NCBI GenBank assembly: GCA_046091285.1
Contig: JBJTBH010000110.1
Span: 1-58,463, forward strand
Reading direction: 5' to 3'
Origin: CAIXOZ01 sp046091285
Lineage (GTDB): Bacteria; Cyanobacteriota; Cyanobacteriia; PCC-6307; Cyanobiaceae
Length of the DNA: 58,463 nt
Positions 17,613 to 26,115 of the stretch are shown one piece after another; within the stretch, counting starts at the first letter, position 1; the number at the start of each line of letters is the position of its first letter. Below the pieces are notes generated by a model. The model had not been told where the DNA came from. It worked only from the letters and a program-made list of their open reading frames with translations, and searched no databases. The position numbers and the translations under genes are program-made.

Positions 17613-18935
17613 TCAGGTGGGCGGAACAACCTCGGGATTTCCGAGATGCAGGGTCTTGGCCCAGACGAGACGCTTGGGCAGCAGGGCCATGCGCAGACCG
17701 GTCCAGGGAATGACCACAAACCAGTGACCGAGATAAACAATGCCAAGGGCCAGGGAGAACGGTGTCATCGTTGGCAGCACAGGCCCTTCCCCCTGACGCT
17801 GGCAGCCGGCAAGAATCGAAACACCCGACAACCCGAACGCCACAATCGAGAAGGGCCAGATCGTCGGGCTGGTGACGGTGATCAGAGCGCCGAACAGGTC
17901 GGCGACCGCCATCACCGGCAACACGTACTGCAACAGGAAAAAACAGAGCAGATCAAGCCGCTGAGAAGAACTGACCTGCTCTGAGAAAAACTGCGGGGTG
18001 TAATCAAAGAAACGCTGCAAGCCCCCTTCCGCCCAGCGTTGACGCTGGCGCCACAGGGCTGGAAGGCTGAGCACCGCTTCCTCCTCCACCGGCGGATCCC
18101 AGAGGAGACCGATCGAGTGCCCGTGAATCAGCAGACGAAAACTGAGATCGAGATCGTCGGTGACGGTGGCCTCATTGAAGCCGCCGCTTCCGAGCACAGC
18201 CTCCCGACGGAGCAGCTGCCCATTGCCTCGCAGTTCAGCGACACCACCATTGGCGAGGCGACCGCCCTGAATGACCGCATCGAGGGCCATTTCCATCGCC
18301 TGCGCCTGGGTGAGCAGGTTCCGGTCGCCATTGACCACGGCCTTGCGAAGCTGCAGAGCGCCGTAATCGGCAGCCTCGACATGGCGCACGGCCCGCTCAA
18401 GGGCCTCGGGCTGGAGATCGGCATCGGCATCGAGGACCAGCATCCATCGCCCCTGCAACCGGGACAGGACCGTGTTCAGGGCCCCGGATTTGCCCCCGCC
18501 GGCATCCCGGGGCCGATGAATGACCTGCAGCTGATCGTGGCGCTGGGCGAGCTCGTCGAGCAATGGACCGGTGCGATCCTCACTGCCGTCATCGATGATC
18601 CACAGACGGAGGCGATCCGCTGGATAACGCAGGGCCAGCAGGCGCTCGACCAGACGACCGATCACCGCCTGTTCATCTCGGGCAGCCACCACCACATCGA
18701 CCGCAGGCAGGGTGGTCGGATCAGCGACCGGGGGAGCCGAGGGGGGATCGCGGAAGGCCTGGAGGATGACCGTACGCACCGAATAGATCCCGAGCAGCAG
18801 AGCCAGGCTGAGGGCCGGCACCAGCCTCAGCTCCGATGGCAGCCAATGGGGCAGGAGACCGGCGACCAGGCAGGCGACCATGAACAGGGCAGCCTTCGGA
18901 CGACGGCGATCGGTGACGGTACCGCCCGCAGCCAT
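17613..18935 (-). CDS. Membrane glycosyltransferase family 2, processive type
   Basis: The 440-residue protein has two N-terminal hydrophobic segments (about 15-60) and a GT-A catalytic domain with DDG at 115-117, DAD at 169-171, TDD at 259-261 and QRQRW at 297-301. This D,D,D,QxxRW signature is that of cellulose synthase/N-acetylglucosaminyltransferase-like enzymes. Three or four C-terminal membrane segments follow (about 325-430). The sugar and acceptor are unknown; a cell-wall or exopolysaccharide role is inferred. ATG at 18935 is preferred over 19121, which would run 160 bp into the SpoIID-like gene. Its 3' end is 3 bp from the convergent dnaX stop. Confidence 0.82.
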   Translation of the reverse strand: MAAGGTVTDRRRPKAALFMVACLVAGLLPHWLPSELRLVPALSLALLLGIYSVRTVILQAFRDPPSAPPVADPTTLPAVDVVVAARDEQAVIGRLVERLLALRYPADRLRLWIIDDGSEDRTGPLLDELAQRHDQLQVIHRPRDAGGGKSGALNTVLSRLQGRWMLVLDADADLQPEALERAVRHVEAADYGALQLRKAVVNGDRNLLTQAQAMEMALDAVIQGGRLANGGVAELRGNGQLLRREAVLGSGGFNEATVTDDLDLSFRLLIHGHSIGLLWDPPVEEEAVLSLPALWRQRQRWAEGGLQRFFDYTPQFFSEQVSSSQRLDLLCFFLLQYVLPVMAVADLFGALITVTSPTIWPFSIVAFGLSGVSILAGCQRQGEGPVLPTMTPFSLALGIVYLGHWFVVIPWTGLRMALLPKRLVWAKTLHLGNPEVVPPT

Positions 18936-18961
18936 GGGATCGCCAGAAGATTGCGGCAACT

Positions 18962-20530
18962 TTAAGGGTCCCCGGCCAGGGCCTCCAACGGTTGAAGCAC
19001 GGTTCCCGGGTAGTAGTGCGACAGGATTCGGGGGAAACTCCAGCCACGGCGAGCCAGATCCAGGGCCCCAGCCTGCGAGAGACCGACGCCATGGCCGAAT
19101 CCACCACCCTCGAGCCGCCACCAGCCACCGCCCTCGGACGTCAGCTGAAACAGGGTGCTGGGCAGCTGGGGGAACCGGCGCCGGATCGCATCCCGCTGAA
19201 GCACCAGACGCGGTGATCCCAGCGAATCCACCGCCAGCGAAAGCACCCGACCGCTCACCCCCCGCTCCAGCACAACCAGGCGCTGGGCCTGCAATCGGCG
19301 CGTCCAGCGAAAACGGGGGTGGTCGGAGCCGTAAGCAGCGTCGCCCTGCGTGAGGAGCACCGAAAGTCGGGACGCGGATGCCAAGGGCACGGCGAAGCGC
19401 TGGGCGAAGGCGGCTGGACCGTCGGGGGCGGCGACGAGGTACGGGACAGGATCTCCACCCCAGGACTCCTCAAAGCCGGCGGCGATGCCGCCGTTACTGG
19501 CGTGATACACAGCCTGGATCGGCCGCCCCTTCCAGGCGAGCACCTGATGGCGGGTACGACGGATCGCCTCACGGACGCCGGCGCCGGCCTGCATCGGATC
19601 GCCGTAGACCTGACACTGGGTATCAGCGCAGAGGTGGTAGCCATCCACGCGAAAGCGTCCGTGGTTGCGCAACGCCCAGGTGCGGGCCAGAACGGCCTGG
19701 GCCGCCAGGGCCTGGGCTGGAGCACCGGCACCGATCTCATGGGGAAGCACTCCCTCGAGATAGCGCTCCAGCGGCACCGTCTCCAACAGGGTCCAACGGC
19801 CGAGAGCATCGATCTGAAGGCGAAAGGGACCGGCATAAAGGCCCCCCTGCCAACGCAGACCACCGGGAGCCTCGATCTCCAGAGGGCCGATGAGATTCCG
19901 ACGGCCACGCTCCCGCCGCAACCGCGGCTGCCATTGCTCCCTGACCGTTCCCTGCTCAAAGCGCGAGGATAGCCCCGACGGCAACGGACGATCGACCGCG
20001 ACCGGAGCCCAGATCTCCCAGTCCCCGGGATGGGCGATCTCCAGACCGGCCGCACCCCAGCGCTGCACGACCCGCTCCGCACTCTCATAACTGGGGAAAG
20101 GCCCCACCACCCGCCGCCGCCAGGCCTGGGGGCGCACCAGACGCTCCTGTCGCCAGTCCAGCAGCAGGCGGCTGGCGGTCTGCACCTGACCGCTGCCATC
20201 ACGGAGCCGCAGCACACCGGAACCAGCTTCGAGGACAAGGGGGGCCTGCCCGGCTGCCGCCGCCCCGGACCCCGGCACAGGGCCCAGATGAGCCGCGAGG
20301 GCCACCCAGAGCACCGGCGCCTCCGGCCGGATCAACGGCGGTGGCGGCACAGGCCAGTGCAAAGGAAGCCGTTCCGTGTCAGCGACCGCCACCTCAGGCG
20401 CCGAGGCGCGACAACCCCCGGCCAGACCGGGAATCAACACGACCAGCGACGCCAGGGCCAGGGCCGCTGCGCGATCGCCACACCGAGGGCGCGGGGCCGG
20501 AGCGACCGGGCTCAACAGAGGCTGAATCAT
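18962..20530 (-). CDS. SpoIID/LytB domain protein
   Basis: The 522-residue protein has an N-terminal hydrophobic segment (residues 20-38) ending in LAGGC (C40), so it is exported or possibly a lipoprotein; the lipobox is imperfect. An SPOR-like stretch is suggested by VVGPFPSYESAERVVQRW. The SpoIID domain is clear from ETVPLERYLEGVLPHEIG, QALAAQAVLARTWAL, DTQCQVYGD, and the C-terminal FGHGVGLSQAGALDLA followed by ILSHYYPGT. SpoIID proteins act on peptidoglycan as lytic transglycosylases or amidase enhancers. The role in cyanobacteria is not settled. ATG at 20530 is used because upstream residues do not resemble a leader. The glycosyltransferase follows 26 bp later, likely one operon. Confidence 0.85.
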   Translation of the reverse strand: MIQPLLSPVAPAPRPRCGDRAAALALASLVVLIPGLAGGCRASAPEVAVADTERLPLHWPVPPPPLIRPEAPVLWVALAAHLGPVPGSGAAAAGQAPLVLEAGSGVLRLRDGSGQVQTASRLLLDWRQERLVRPQAWRRRVVGPFPSYESAERVVQRWGAAGLEIAHPGDWEIWAPVAVDRPLPSGLSSRFEQGTVREQWQPRLRRERGRRNLIGPLEIEAPGGLRWQGGLYAGPFRLQIDALGRWTLLETVPLERYLEGVLPHEIGAGAPAQALAAQAVLARTWALRNHGRFRVDGYHLCADTQCQVYGDPMQAGAGVREAIRRTRHQVLAWKGRPIQAVYHASNGGIAAGFEESWGGDPVPYLVAAPDGPAAFAQRFAVPLASASRLSVLLTQGDAAYGSDHPRFRWTRRLQAQRLVVLERGVSGRVLSLAVDSLGSPRLVLQRDAIRRRFPQLPSTLFQLTSEGGGWWRLEGGGFGHGVGLSQAGALDLARRGWSFPRILSHYYPGTVLQPLEALAGDP

Positions 20531-20605
20531 GGGATGACGGAGCGATGACTTGGCGAAAGGGGGGCTGAGGTCGTACTTTGCTTGTTTGTGCCCGAGCCGC
20601 CAGAC

Positions 20606-20806
20606 ATGCCGAAGCTGAAGACCCGCAAAGCAGCCGCCAAGCGGTTCAAGGCCACCGGCAGCGGCAAGTTCATGCGCCGTCACGCTTTCCGCAATCACCT
20701 GCTCGACCACAAGAGCCCGAAGCGGAAGCGTCACCTGGGCACGATGGCCGTGGTTGATGAGCGTGATGCTGACAACGTCGCCCGCATGCTCCCCTACAGC
20801 GCCTGA
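20606..20806 (+). CDS. rpmI: 50S ribosomal protein L35
   Basis: The 66-residue basic protein begins MPKLKTRKAAAKRFKATGSG, with the usual L35 continuation (HKSPKRKRHL). ATG at 20606 is the start; an upstream TTG at 20582 is in frame but adds non-family residues. It is followed by rplT after 44 bp, the standard L35-L20 pair. No infC is adjacent. Confidence 0.98.
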   Translation: MPKLKTRKAAAKRFKATGSGKFMRRHAFRNHLLDHKSPKRKRHLGTMAVVDERDADNVARMLPYSA

Positions 20807-20850
20807 ACCGGCTGCGCTGCCAAGCCTGAACCATCTGAACTCCTGAATCC

Positions 20851-21198
20851 ATGGCCCGCGTCAAGAGGGGCAACGTTGCCCGTAAACGTCGTAACAAGAT
20901 CCTTCGCCTTGCCCGGGGCTTCCGGGGTGGCAATGGTTCGTTGTTCCGGACCGCCAACCAGCGGGTGATGAAGGCCCTCTGCAACGCCTACCGGGATCGT
21001 CGTCGCCGCAAGCGCGACTTCCGCCGGTTGTGGATTGCCCGCATCAATGCGGCAGCCCGGATCAACGGCGTGAGCTACAGCCGCCTGATCGGTGGCCTCA
21101 AGAAGGCCGATGTGCGCCTGAACCGGAAGATGCTGGCCCAGCTGGCTGTTGTCGATGCCGGCAGCTTCCGTGCGGTGGTCAGCACCGCCCAGGGTTGA
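20851..21198 (+). CDS. rplT: 50S ribosomal protein L20
   Basis: The 115-residue basic protein begins MARVKRGNVARKRRNKIL, the L20 signature, and ends normally. L20 assembles early onto 23S rRNA. It is co-oriented with rpmI and followed after 44 bp by a TPR membrane protein gene. Confidence 0.98.
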   Translation: MARVKRGNVARKRRNKILRLARGFRGGNGSLFRTANQRVMKALCNAYRDRRRRKRDFRRLWIARINAAARINGVSYSRLIGGLKKADVRLNRKMLAQLAVVDAGSFRAVVSTAQG

Positions 21199-21242
21199 GC
21201 CCAAGGGTTCACCACCCACCCAGACCCTGCTAAACAGGCCTG

Positions 21243-21779
21243 ATGGAACCTTTGCTCCCCCAGGCCTACCTGATCGGTCTGATCCTTCTGCTTGGCGCCG
21301 CCGCTGTACTGGTCGGTCGTCAGATCTGGCGCGTTCGTCGTGATGAGGTGGCTCTTGCCCGGCTGGAAGCCGAGGGAGCCGCTCAACCTCAGGACGCAGC
21401 CTCGCTCTATGAGCTGGCATCCGTGCAACTGCGCAAGCGGTTGTACGGACAGGCGGCCGACAATCTCAAACTGGCCATCAAGCGGGCTGAAGCGGCGAAA
21501 GAACCGCCGGAAGCTCTGGCCGTGATCCAGAACGCTCTGGGATTCGCGCTGGCCGCCCAGAACAATTATAAAGCGGCGATCCGTCACTACCGCACCGCCC
21601 TCCAGGCCAAACCTGATTACCCGGTGGCATTGAACAACCTTGCTTACGCGCTTGAAAAGCAAAAGGATTCCGAGGAGGCCCGCAGCACGTACGAACGGAC
21701 GCTGCAGCTCGATCCCGGCAACAAGACCGCGAACAAACGACTGAAGCGTCTGAACCGTCAACTCGGAGAATCCGCCTGA
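21243..21779 (+). CDS. TPR-repeat membrane protein, Ycf37/Pyg7-like
   Basis: The 178-residue protein has an N-terminal membrane segment (about residues 8-25), then a helix and two to three TPR repeats (ALAVIQNALGFALAAQNNY, AIRHYRTALQAKPDYPVAL, EEARSTYERTLQLDPGN). Size, single N-terminal anchor and TPR content match Ycf37/Pyg7, which assists photosystem I assembly in cyanobacteria and plastids. That identity is inferred rather than certain. It follows rplT on the same strand. Confidence 0.72.
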   Translation: MEPLLPQAYLIGLILLLGAAAVLVGRQIWRVRRDEVALARLEAEGAAQPQDAASLYELASVQLRKRLYGQAADNLKLAIKRAEAAKEPPEALAVIQNALGFALAAQNNYKAAIRHYRTALQAKPDYPVALNNLAYALEKQKDSEEARSTYERTLQLDPGNKTANKRLKRLNRQLGESA

Positions 21780-21797
21780 ACGTCAACGCCAGGCGGA
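21771..21797. terminator. Hairpin at the end of the TPR gene
   Basis: An 8-bp perfect inverted repeat, TCCGCCTG (21771-21778) and CAGGCGGA (21790-21797), with an 11-nt loop, spans the stop codon of the TPR gene. It has no T tract, so terminator function is tentative. It faces the convergent gene at 21859. Confidence 0.35.
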
Positions 21798-21858
21798 GGG
21801 AAGCTGGCTCAGGATCGGATGCAGCCCAGGGCCGGAACGATCCGCCGTCCTGACCCGA

Positions 21859-22398
21859 TCACCAGAGGCCGCGCACGGCAGCAGGAGCTGCGGCACCGCC
21901 ACGATTGAGGGCCTGAGCAACCGGGCGCAGTTCCAGGCGTCCTCCCGGAGACGTGAGACGCGGTGCATTCCAGCCGAACAGGTTCAAACCCTGCAGGCCC
22001 TGGAAATCCCCCCCAGGCTCGAGACCCGCAGCCAGGGATCGCCCCAGGGGCAGCAGATCGAGTTGATCGGATTTGGCATTGAGGTTGCCCTGAACAGGGG
22101 TGACCACACCACCGACAGTGAGCTGACCGCGCAGATCGATCATCTGGCCGTAGGGCGTCAGAGAGGCGATCTGCAGGGTCACAGGAACGCTGGTGCCGTT
22201 CTGGAAGCTCATGTAGGTGCCGCTCCACTGACGGGGCAGCGCATTGACCAGCAGCTTTGCCCGGGCCTCGGGATCGAAGGTCTCCACCGGAGACAGTTCC
22301 TGCTGAAGGGATGCTGCCGCCGGTGCGGTCTGGGTGGGGGGCACAAAAGGAACCATGCCTCCCACCGCGAGCGGCACAGCAGCGAGAAGGAGGGGCAT
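21859..22398 (-). CDS. Exported hypothetical protein
   Basis: The 179-residue protein starts with a hydrophobic leader (MPLLLAAVPLAVGGMVPFV), so export is likely. A compact beta-rich domain follows, with WSGTYMSFQNGTSVPVTLQI and GRLELRPV near the end. I do not recognise a named family, though the pattern looks like a conserved picocyanobacterial protein. It is transcribed divergently from thiG, whose start lies 115 bp away. Confidence 0.7.
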   Translation of the reverse strand: MPLLLAAVPLAVGGMVPFVPPTQTAPAAASLQQELSPVETFDPEARAKLLVNALPRQWSGTYMSFQNGTSVPVTLQIASLTPYGQMIDLRGQLTVGGVVTPVQGNLNAKSDQLDLLPLGRSLAAGLEPGGDFQGLQGLNLFGWNAPRLTSPGGRLELRPVAQALNRGGAAAPAAVRGLW

Positions 22399-22513
22399 GG
22401 CGACGGCCGGACAATCGCCTGCAGATTAGTCAGTCCGACACGTTGGCGATCGCCCCGGCTGTACGTTCGCTGCAGGATCCCGGGCGTGCGGGATCGGGAC
22501 AGGCAGCATCGGA

Positions 22514-23404
22514 ATGTCGAGCGTGGTGAACGATTCCCAGAGCAACCGTCCGGCGGCGGACCAGACCGGAGACCTGCGCCACGATCCACCCGGTGCGATC
22601 CACGATCCGGGTCTGGTGATCGGAGGGCGCACGTTCCACAGTCGCCTGATGACCGGCACGGGCAAATACCCGTCCCTGAGCGCCATGCAGGCCAGCCTGG
22701 ACAGCAGTGCCTGCGAGATCGTCACCGTGGCCGTACGCCGGGTGCAGAGCGGCGCCGACGGTCACCAGGGGCTGCTGGAGGCCATCGACTGGCAACGGAT
22801 CTGGATGTTGCCGAACACCGCCGGCTGCAGCACCGCCGAGGAGGCCGTACGGGTGGCACGGCTGGGGCGGGAACTGGCGAAACTCGCCGGACAGGAGGAC
22901 AACAGCTTCGTGACACTGGAGGTGATCCCCGACAGCCGTCATCTGCTGCCCGATCCGATCGGCACGCTGGAGGCTGCCGAAATCCTGGTGAAGGAGGGGT
23001 TCACGGTGCTTCCGTATATCAACGCCGATCCGCTGCTGGCACGCCGTCTGGAGGACGTGGGTTGCGCCACCGTGATGCCGCTGGGATCGCCGATCGGCTC
23101 CGGTCAGGGGATCCGCAATGCCGCCAACATCGCGATCATCATCGAGAACGCCAGGGTGCCGGTGGTGGTGGATGCCGGCATCGGCGTCCCGAGCGAAGCA
23201 GCCCAGGCCATGGAAATGGGCGCTGACGCGCTGCTGATCAACAGTGCGATCGCCCTGGCCGGTCATCCAGCAGCGATGGCGCGGGCGATGGCCCTGGCCG
23301 CGCAGGCCGGTCGTCAGGCCTTTCTGGCCGGCCGATTGCCGGTGCGTGCGGAGGCCTCCGCGAGCTCACCGATCCAGGGCCGGGTCGGATCTGACAGGGC
23401 ATGA
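22514..23404 (+). CDS. thiG: Thiazole synthase ThiG, with the Schiff-base lysine position changed
   Basis: ThiG forms the thiazole phosphate ring of thiamine from deoxyxylulose phosphate, dehydroglycine and ThiS thiocarboxylate. The 296-residue protein is clearly ThiG: MTGTGKYPS, VAVRRVQ, LLPDPIGTLEAAE, VMPLGSPIGSGQG and VVVDAGIGVPSEAAQAMEMGAD (cut here) are all present. The segment that in B. subtilis contains catalytic K96 (MIKVEVI) and in E. coli LKLEIHPD reads FVTLEVIPD here, with T134 (codon aca at 22913-22915) in place of the lysine. The N-terminal 35 residues are an extension before LVIGGRTF. The neighbours, a Psb34-like peptide and sqdB, are not thiamine genes. Confidence 0.94.
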   Translation: MSSVVNDSQSNRPAADQTGDLRHDPPGAIHDPGLVIGGRTFHSRLMTGTGKYPSLSAMQASLDSSACEIVTVAVRRVQSGADGHQGLLEAIDWQRIWMLPNTAGCSTAEEAVRVARLGRELAKLAGQEDNSFVTLEVIPDSRHLLPDPIGTLEAAEILVKEGFTVLPYINADPLLARRLEDVGCATVMPLGSPIGSGQGIRNAANIAIIIENARVPVVVDAGIGVPSEAAQAMEMGADALLINSAIALAGHPAAMARAMALAAQAGRQAFLAGRLPVRAEASASSPIQGRVGSDRA

Positions 23405-23474
23405 CGGTTCCTCGCAGGACACCATCCACGGATGGACAACGCCCGTAAGGTCGCCTGGCCAACGCAGCGACGTC

Positions 23475-23642
23475 ATGCAGGTCACGGAGGAAGACGGGGG
23501 GCGCCTCAACGCCTTCGCCAAGGACCCGCGGATGGAGGTGATGGAAGCCGGCGGCCCCACCAGCCGTTCCACGCGACTGCTGCTGATCGCCGGAGCGGCG
23601 CTCGTGATGGTGATGGTGGCCGTGGCGGCGGGCATCAGCTGA
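23475..23642 (+). CDS. Psb34/ssl1498-family small photosynthetic membrane peptide
   Basis: The 55-residue peptide has the N-terminal motif EDGGRLNAFAKDPRM and one C-terminal membrane segment (about residues 34-53, LLLIAGAALVMVMVAVAAG). This matches the ssl1498 family of light-harvesting-like proteins, which includes Psb34 of photosystem II assembly intermediates. The family links to high-light-inducible proteins during PSII assembly, so a thylakoid role is inferred. ATG at 23475 is used because the family motif starts 5 residues later. Confidence 0.75.
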   Translation: MQVTEEDGGRLNAFAKDPRMEVMEAGGPTSRSTRLLLIAGAALVMVMVAVAAGIS

Positions 23643-23718
23643 GCCTGACGGGTCGTATCCGCCGCATCGGTACCGAACGCCTGTAGTAGCTTGCCTTCGG
23701 AGCATGTGCTCGAACAGC

Positions 23719-23723
23719 AGGAG
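23719..23723 (+). promoter_or_regulatory. Ribosome binding site fixing the GTG start of sqdB
   Basis: AGGAG at 23719-23723 lies 6 nt before GTG at 23730. This supports GTG rather than the upstream in-frame TTG at 23691 as the sqdB start. Confidence 0.7.
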
Positions 23724-23729
23724 TCACGG

Positions 23730-24923
23730 GTGAAGGTTTTCGTTCTCGGCGGCGACGGCTTCTGTGGTTGGCCGTGTGCGGTGAACCTGGCGGAAGCCGG
23801 TCACGACGTGCTGATCGTCGACAATCTGAGCCGTCGGAAGATCGACATCGATCTCGGCGTTGAGTCCCTCACTCCGATCGCCACAATCCAGGAACGTCTG
23901 CAGGCCTGGAGCGAAACCGGCGGTCGGGAGATTCGTTTCAGCAGCCTCGACATCGCCAGGGACTACGACCTGCTGCTCGATCTCCTGCGCAGCGAACGGC
24001 CCGATGCGGTGGTTCATTTCGCCGAACAGCGGGCCGCGCCCTATTCGATGAAATCCAGCGCCACCAAGCGCTACACCGTCGACAACAACGTCAACGGCAC
24101 CCATAACCTGCTGGCGGCCATTGTCGAAAGCGGGCTGGATGTGCACATCGTCCATCTCGGTACGATGGGGGTCTACGGCTACGGCTCCCACCGTGGTGCC
24201 ACCATCCCTGAGGGCTATCTGACGGTGGAAGTGCCGCAGCCTGATGGCACCCGGTTCACGGAGAAGATCCTTCACCCCTCCGATCCGGGCAGCGTCTATC
24301 ACATGACCAAGACGCTCGATCAATTGCTGTTCCACTATTACAACAAGAACGACGGCATCCGGATCACCGATCTGCACCAGGGGATCGTCTGGGGCACCAA
24401 CACCGAGCTCACCAGCCGCGATCCAAGGCTGACGAACCGTTTCGATTACGACGGTGACTACGGCACCGTGCTCAACCGCTTCCTGATGCAGGCGGCGATC
24501 GGCTATCCCTTGTCGGTGCATGGGACCGGCGGCCAGACCCGGGCCTTCATTCATATCCGCGATTCCGTCCGCTGCGTGCAGCTGGCCCTGGAGAACCCCC
24601 CGAGCAGCACCGACAAGGTCAAGATCTTCAACCAGATGACCGAAAGCCATCAGGTGGGGGCACTGGCGCAGAAAGTGGCCGACCTGACGGGCGCCACAGT
24701 GAATTACCTGCCCAACCCCCGCAAGGAAGCGGTGGAAAACGATCTGATCGTCGATAACCGTTGCTTCATTGAACTGGGGCTCAGGCCGACCACCCTTGAT
24801 GACGGGCTTCTGAGTGAGGTCGTCGATGTGGCACGCCGCTGGGCAGACCGCTGCGACCGCTCCCGCATTCCCTGCGTGTCGGCCTGGACCAAGACCCAGG
24901 CCGCCGCGATCCAGGCGCCCTGA
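23730..24923 (+). CDS. sqdB: UDP-sulfoquinovose synthase
   Basis: SqdB converts UDP-glucose and sulfite into UDP-sulfoquinovose, the head-group donor for the thylakoid sulfolipid SQDG. The 397-residue SDR-family protein starts MKVFVLGGDGFCGWP with the NAD-binding GGDGFCGW at 7-14. It has HFAEQRAAPYSMKS, HLGTMGVYGYG and the YxxxK pair in SVYHMTKTLDQ. These are the hallmark residues of SqdB. The start is GTG at 23730, supported by AGGAG. SqdX follows 27 bp downstream, so the two sulfolipid steps form an operon. Confidence 0.97.
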   Translation: MKVFVLGGDGFCGWPCAVNLAEAGHDVLIVDNLSRRKIDIDLGVESLTPIATIQERLQAWSETGGREIRFSSLDIARDYDLLLDLLRSERPDAVVHFAEQRAAPYSMKSSATKRYTVDNNVNGTHNLLAAIVESGLDVHIVHLGTMGVYGYGSHRGATIPEGYLTVEVPQPDGTRFTEKILHPSDPGSVYHMTKTLDQLLFHYYNKNDGIRITDLHQGIVWGTNTELTSRDPRLTNRFDYDGDYGTVLNRFLMQAAIGYPLSVHGTGGQTRAFIHIRDSVRCVQLALENPPSSTDKVKIFNQMTESHQVGALAQKVADLTGATVNYLPNPRKEAVENDLIVDNRCFIELGLRPTTLDDGLLSEVVDVARRWADRCDRSRIPCVSAWTKTQAAAIQAP

Positions 24924-24950
24924 TCTGATCGCCCTGCGTCGGTATTCCCG

Positions 24951-26087
24951 TTGAGGATCGCATTCTTCACCGAAACCTTCCTACCGAAGGTTGACGGCAT
25001 CGTCACCCGTCTCACCAAGACGGTGGAGCACCTGGTCGCCGCCGGCGATGACGTGCTGATCGTCTGTCCGGAAGGAGCCCCGGAGCACTACAAGGGCGCG
25101 AAGGTGCTCGGGGTGCCGGCCATGCCGCTGCCCCTCTATCCCGAACTGAAACTGGCGCTGCCCAGACCGGCGATTTCCGAGGCCCTGGATCGCTTTCAGC
25201 CGGACCTCGTGCATGTGGTGAACCCGGCGGTGCTGGGTCTGGGGGGCATCTGGCTGGCCAAGAGCAAACAGATTCCTCTGGTGGCCAGTTATCACACCCA
25301 TCTCCCCAAGTATCTGGAGCACTACGGGATGGGAATGCTGGAGCCCCTGCTCTGGGAATTGCTCAAAGCCGCCCACAATCAGGCCCGCCTCAACCTCTGC
25401 ACATCAACTGCCATGGTGCAGGAACTGAGCGAAAAAGGCATCCAACACACGGCGCTGTGGCAGCGAGGCGTCGATACCGAACTGTTCCGTCCCTCCCTGC
25501 GTTCGGACGCCCTGCGCCGGAAACTTCTCGGCGGTCACAGTGATTCCGGTCGACTGTTGCTTTACATCGGCCGTCTGTCGGCGGAGAAGCAGATCGAACG
25601 GATCCGGCCCGTGCTCGATCAGCTGGAGGATTCCAGGCTGGCCCTGGTGGGCGATGGTCCCCATCGTCAGCAACTGGAAAAGGTGTTCGAAGGAACGGCC
25701 ACAACCTTCGTGGGCTATCTCGCCGGGGAGGAACTGGCGGGCGCCTATGCCAGTGCTGATGCCTTCCTGTTCCCCTCGAGCACCGAAACCCTCGGCCTGG
25801 TGCTGCTGGAGGCAATGGCTGCCGGCTGTCCGGTGGTCGGAGCCAACCGGGGAGGAATCCCGGACATCGTCAGCGATGGCCTGAACGGGTGCCTCTACGA
25901 ACCGGATCAACCCGGCAGCCTGGAAGCAGCCGTGCGACGCCTGCTCGGCAATCCCCAAGAGCGCGAATCCCTGCGCCAGGCAGCGCGTCGGGAAGCCGAG
26001 GCCTGGGGCTGGGCGGGGGCGACGGCCCAACTGCGTCGGTATTACCGCGACGTGCTCGCCGCTGGTGCGCTGCAACTGGCCGCCTGA
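24951..26087 (+). CDS. sqdX: Sulfoquinovosyltransferase SqdX
   Basis: SqdX transfers sulfoquinovose from UDP-sulfoquinovose to diacylglycerol, completing SQDG. The 378-residue GT-B (GT4) enzyme starts MRIAFFTETFLPKVDGIVTR from a TTG codon at 24951. It has VASYHTHLPKYLEHYG, the YIGRLSAEKQIER segment at the start of the C-terminal Rossmann domain, and the donor-binding region FLFPSSTETLGLVLLEAMAA. Its position directly after sqdB supports the call. Confidence 0.95.
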   Translation: MRIAFFTETFLPKVDGIVTRLTKTVEHLVAAGDDVLIVCPEGAPEHYKGAKVLGVPAMPLPLYPELKLALPRPAISEALDRFQPDLVHVVNPAVLGLGGIWLAKSKQIPLVASYHTHLPKYLEHYGMGMLEPLLWELLKAAHNQARLNLCTSTAMVQELSEKGIQHTALWQRGVDTELFRPSLRSDALRRKLLGGHSDSGRLLLYIGRLSAEKQIERIRPVLDQLEDSRLALVGDGPHRQQLEKVFEGTATTFVGYLAGEELAGAYASADAFLFPSSTETLGLVLLEAMAAGCPVVGANRGGIPDIVSDGLNGCLYEPDQPGSLEAAVRRLLGNPQERESLRQAARREAEAWGWAGATAQLRRYYRDVLAAGALQLAA

Positions 26088-26115
26088 ACGCCAGAAGGCC
26101 GCTGCAGCGCTGAGT

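Noticed and set aside
22399..22513. Possible TPP riboswitch before thiG
   Set aside because: No THI-box sequences such as CUGAGA or ACCUGAUCUGGAUAAUGC-like elements could be found in the leader.
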